Of a stretch of 33,904 nt of DNA, positions 31,896 through 33,904 are shown in pieces (within the stretch, counting starts at the first letter, position 1; the number at the start of each line of letters is the position of its first letter). A model generated the notes under the pieces. It searched no databases. It was given only the letters and a program-made list of their open reading frames with translations, and was not told where the DNA came from. The DNA is from Anaeroplasmataceae bacterium (lineage in GTDB: Bacteria > Bacillota_I > Bacilli_A > Acholeplasmatales > Anaeroplasmataceae), in contig JAHHSV010000013.1 in the NCBI GenBank assembly GCA_020025015.1, positions 1-33,904 of the forward strand. Direction: 5' to 3'. The position numbers and the translations under genes were made by a program.

Positions 31896-33084
31896 CAGAT
31901 TTGAATTTGATAATAAAGTATAAAATGTATAGACCTAGAGATGCTAGGATGATTGAGGCTGCCCAAACGAAAACAATAGGGCTTGCCTTAACGTAGATGG
32001 CAGAACCAAGCAGTGGCCCAATAACATTACCTATAGATAGGATGGTTTGACGGGCACCCATAATTTTACCATAGCTTTCACTAGTAGCATAGGAAGCTAA
32101 TTCATTTTGCTCAAGGGGAGTAATTAAGGCCTTTAAAACGCTATAAATTAAATGAGTAGTAAATAAGGTATACATAATATTAACTGGTGTTAGGAAGGTA
32201 ATATAGGTTAATATACCTGATAGCATAACAAAGCTTGTTAAAAGTAGAGCAAGCTTTTTATTTTTAGCCTTTTTGATGATAGGAATAATAGCAAGGTTAC
32301 CAATTCCAGCAACGATACCAGTAATTAGGACATAATGTCCTAGGGCTGCAGGCTCATTACCAATATGAATGAAGTAAGGATCTAAATACTTATTAACAAG
32401 AATTTGCCCAACGGTTAAGACAAATAAGCTCCCTAATAATAAATAAACAATACCTTTTAAATTAAATAGGCTTTTTAAGGAAAACTTAGCTTTTAGACCA
32501 TTACTTAGATTCTTATCAAGTTTTTTATCGCCTATAAATAAAGTAAAGATTAGAGATATACCTACGCCAAATAAAACCTGGAATAAGAAGACATCCTGAA
32601 TACTAAAGCTTAAATAATTATATAAGGAGCCACCTATTTCATAGCCTAGTGAGGTACCTAGAATATTACAAAAGCTCATTATTAGTAAATTTTTAACATT
32701 AGTTTTCTCATCAGAATAATCTAGACACATCGAAATGAATAGGGTATGAGGGGCTGAAACAAAGAGTCCAGACATAACCCTAAACACTAGGATTAATAAT
32801 GGCCAGGAATTAATAAAGCCAAAGAAGCCTTGAGCCATAGCATATCCTAGCATTCCCATTATAATTAACCATTTACGTCCGATTTTATCTGATAAAAATC
32901 CCCAAAATAAAGCACCTATTACCTGACCTAGGCTCATTAGAGCAAAGAAGAAACCAAAATAATATTCTGGTAAATTTAAGGAATCAACATAGGTTGTTGT
33001 AATAGGATGGACAATATTTACAAAGATGGAAAACATAAAATATAAAGTGAAAAATAAAGCAAATTTCCATTTTTTCAAAACCAT
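31879..33084 (-). CDS. Major facilitator superfamily transporter
   Basis: About 12 membrane helices are visible. The cytoplasmic loop between helices 2 and 3 carries the MFS signature GFLSDKIGRKWLIIMG, and the N-terminal half has SLGQVIGALFWG. The 401-residue length is usual for the 12-helix drug/sugar efflux groups. The substrate cannot be inferred. The start is ATG 33084, with an in-frame GTG just before it at 33087. Neither has a ribosome site, and the extended -10 box is only about 10 nt upstream, so the mRNA may be leaderless. It ends with a minus-strand terminator and converges with the DJ-1 gene. Confidence 0.88.
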   Translation of the reverse strand: MVLKKWKFALFFTLYFMFSIFVNIVHPITTTYVDSLNLPEYYFGFFFALMSLGQVIGALFWGFLSDKIGRKWLIIMGMLGYAMAQGFFGFINSWPLLILVFRVMSGLFVSAPHTLFISMCLDYSDEKTNVKNLLIMSFCNILGTSLGYEIGGSLYNYLSFSIQDVFLFQVLFGVGISLIFTLFIGDKKLDKNLSNGLKAKFSLKSLFNLKGIVYLLLGSLFVLTVGQILVNKYLDPYFIHIGNEPAALGHYVLITGIVAGIGNLAIIPIIKKAKNKKLALLLTSFVMLSGILTYITFLTPVNIMYTLFTTHLIYSVLKALITPLEQNELASYATSESYGKIMGARQTILSIGNVIGPLLGSAIYVKASPIVFVWAASIILASLGLYILYFIIKFKSEASSN

Positions 33085-33094
33085 CACCCAATGT

Positions 33095-33103
33095 ATTATA
33101 GCA
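33095..33103 (-). promoter_or_regulatory. Extended -10 promoter of the MFS gene
   Basis: On the minus strand TGC (33103-33101) runs directly into TATAAT (33100-33095). The expected mRNA start is about 33088, a few bases from the start codon. Confidence 0.6.
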
Positions 33104-33275
33104 TCTAAAAAACATTTGTGAATTAATACGAAAAGATATTTGCAAAAGAACTGAAAATTTATTTAATATTCTTAAAGAAGAGCTTTATGCCAGGTGAAAA
33201 AATTCTTATTGGGTAATATTATTTCCTTTGCTTAATTATTTACATTAATAAAATTTTCAAAAACATTATTTCTAA

Positions 33276-33305
33276 TTAAAAATGAGGAACAATTTGCTCC
33301 TCATT
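33276..33305 (-). terminator. Terminator of the ybaK-like gene
   Basis: Read on the minus strand, AATGAGGA pairs with TCCTCATT around a 9-nt loop (33305-33281) and continues into T residues. The 5' arm overlaps the stop codon. Confidence 0.8.
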
Positions 33306-33783
33306 ATTCTTTAACAATTATATCTGCATAGGTAACCTGAATTAGCTTAGTTAAATCGTTAGGATTTAATTCAATTTGTATTCCACGTTCGCCACCACTT
33401 AAGCAAACTGTTTCATAGGTTAAAAAAGATTCATGGATGAAGGTTTTAAAGCTTTTCTTCATACCAATAGGGGTGCAACCTCCTCTAACATAGCCAGTTA
33501 AATCAAAAAGATTCTTAACGTGTAAAAGCTCAAGACTTTTTTCACCAGCTAATTTGGCCGCTTTTTTAAGATCTAATGAAGCGTTAACCGGAATACAAAA
33601 AGTATAATTTTTCTTTGATTTACCAGTAGTTACAAGGGTTTTAAAAACTCTATTTGAGTCTTCACCAAGGCTTTCAGCAACTCTTAAACCATAGTCATCA
33701 TGTAGGTTATCTACCTCATACTCATGAATTTCATATTTAATTTTTTTCTGATCTAAAATTCGCATTGCGTTAGTTTTTTTCAT
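33304..33783 (-). CDS. ybaK: YbaK/EbsC-type Cys-tRNA(Pro) deacylase
   Basis: This small editing enzyme is of the YbaK/ProX superfamily, which removes wrongly attached cysteine from prolyl-tRNA. Family features are the N-terminal MKKTNAMRILDQKKIKYEIHEY, RVFKTLVTTGKSKKNYTFCIPV, the conserved lysine-rich SLDLKKAAKLAGEKSLELL, and GYVRGGCTPIGMKKSF with the glycine/proline loop. The start ATG 33783 is chosen because GGAG lies 8 nt upstream; an in-frame GTG at 33792 overlaps that ribosome site. At 159 residues the length is normal. It has its own promoter and terminator. Confidence 0.93.
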   Translation of the reverse strand: MKKTNAMRILDQKKIKYEIHEYEVDNLHDDYGLRVAESLGEDSNRVFKTLVTTGKSKKNYTFCIPVNASLDLKKAAKLAGEKSLELLHVKNLFDLTGYVRGGCTPIGMKKSFKTFIHESFLTYETVCLSGGERGIQIELNPNDLTKLIQVTYADIIVKE

Positions 33784-33806
33784 TTCACACACTCCATAAT
33801 CAATAG

Positions 33807-33834
33807 ATTATATAGGATTTTTCAAAAAAGTCAA
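33807..33834 (-). promoter_or_regulatory. Promoter of the ybaK-like gene
   Basis: On the minus strand TTGACT (33834-33829) and TATAAT (33812-33807) are 16 nt apart. Confidence 0.75.
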
Positions 33835-33837
33835 CAT

Positions 33838-33904
33838 ATGGGTGGTAATATCCCAACTTCGACAGCAAAAATATATAAAAATCCTAAAAACGTTGTAACT
33901 GTGC
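33838..33904 (+). CDS. Possible start of a gene cut by the window edge
   Basis: An open frame from ATG 33838 runs to the window end (starting MGGNIPTSTAKIYKNPKN). It has no clear ribosome site and its start lies 3 nt from the divergent -35 of the ybaK promoter. Too little is visible to identify it; it may be chance. Confidence 0.2.
   Translation, partial: MGGNIPTSTAKIYKNPKNVVTV

Overview
The window is a low-GC bacterial chromosome segment that uses the standard bacterial code. Tryptophan is TGG throughout the intact genes, and TGA is a real stop in the DUF58 gene and the first RCK gene, where it overlaps the next start as ATGA. Strong AAGGAGG-type ribosome sites, BspA-like leucine-rich-repeat lipoproteins, InlB-type repeats and a Ktr/Trk potassium system suggest a low-GC Bacillota or Bacilli-like, possibly gut-associated organism. 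The lineage is an inference; no rRNA or tRNA gene is present to confirm it.

Bases 1-8834 are accessory and partly decayed. An AlbA_2/ATPase/winged-helix regulator (378-1796) has four 20-nt tandem repeats running through its promoter. A gene-poor stretch carries two identical-geometry operator-like elements, TGTCATA-N15-TATGACA. A membrane-anchored MerR regulator (2320-3189) follows, with a textbook 19-bp-spacer MerR promoter. Next comes a block flanked by a 60-nt imperfect direct repeat (3219-3278 and 8124-8183). It holds a broken AbiE-like toxin-antitoxin pair, an intact 885-residue primase-helicase-PLD-like protein of the TOTE conflict type, and a decayed immunity-like gene. Just beyond the second repeat, the 5' end of a DUF4143-type ATPase gene is joined to the 3' end of a group II intron (maturase tail, domain V and domain VI).

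Bases 8835-11880 hold housekeeping genes: cysK-cysE for cysteine synthesis, a small unknown protein, and a peroxiredoxin with its own promoter, leader hairpin and terminator.

Bases 11881-25583 are one apparent operon of seven genes: an InlB-repeat membrane protein, a MoxR AAA+ ATPase, a DUF58 protein, a BatA-like VWA protein, a large VWA protein with a GATase-like region, and two BspA-like LRR lipoproteins. This is the best candidate for an undescribed system. A Bat-like AAA+/VWA envelope machine is genetically coupled to LRR surface lipoproteins, and InlB-like domains recur in three of its members. A 16-nt inverted repeat, GTTAG-N6-CTAAC, lies just upstream of the ribosome site of the peroxiredoxin, of the first gene of this operon and of the second LRR lipoprotein.

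Bases 25584-31290 carry a TetR regulator on the minus strand and then a potassium-uptake operon: a small protein, an RCK-N protein, a second RCK-N/C protein with a degenerate nucleotide loop, a TrkH/KtrB channel, a shortened KdpD-like kinase and a KdpE-like response regulator. Its promoter has no -35 and carries AATCTTWA direct repeats, as expected for activation by its own response regulator. Bases 31291-33904 hold a DJ-1/PfpI protein and, on the minus strand, an MFS transporter and a YbaK-type deacylase.
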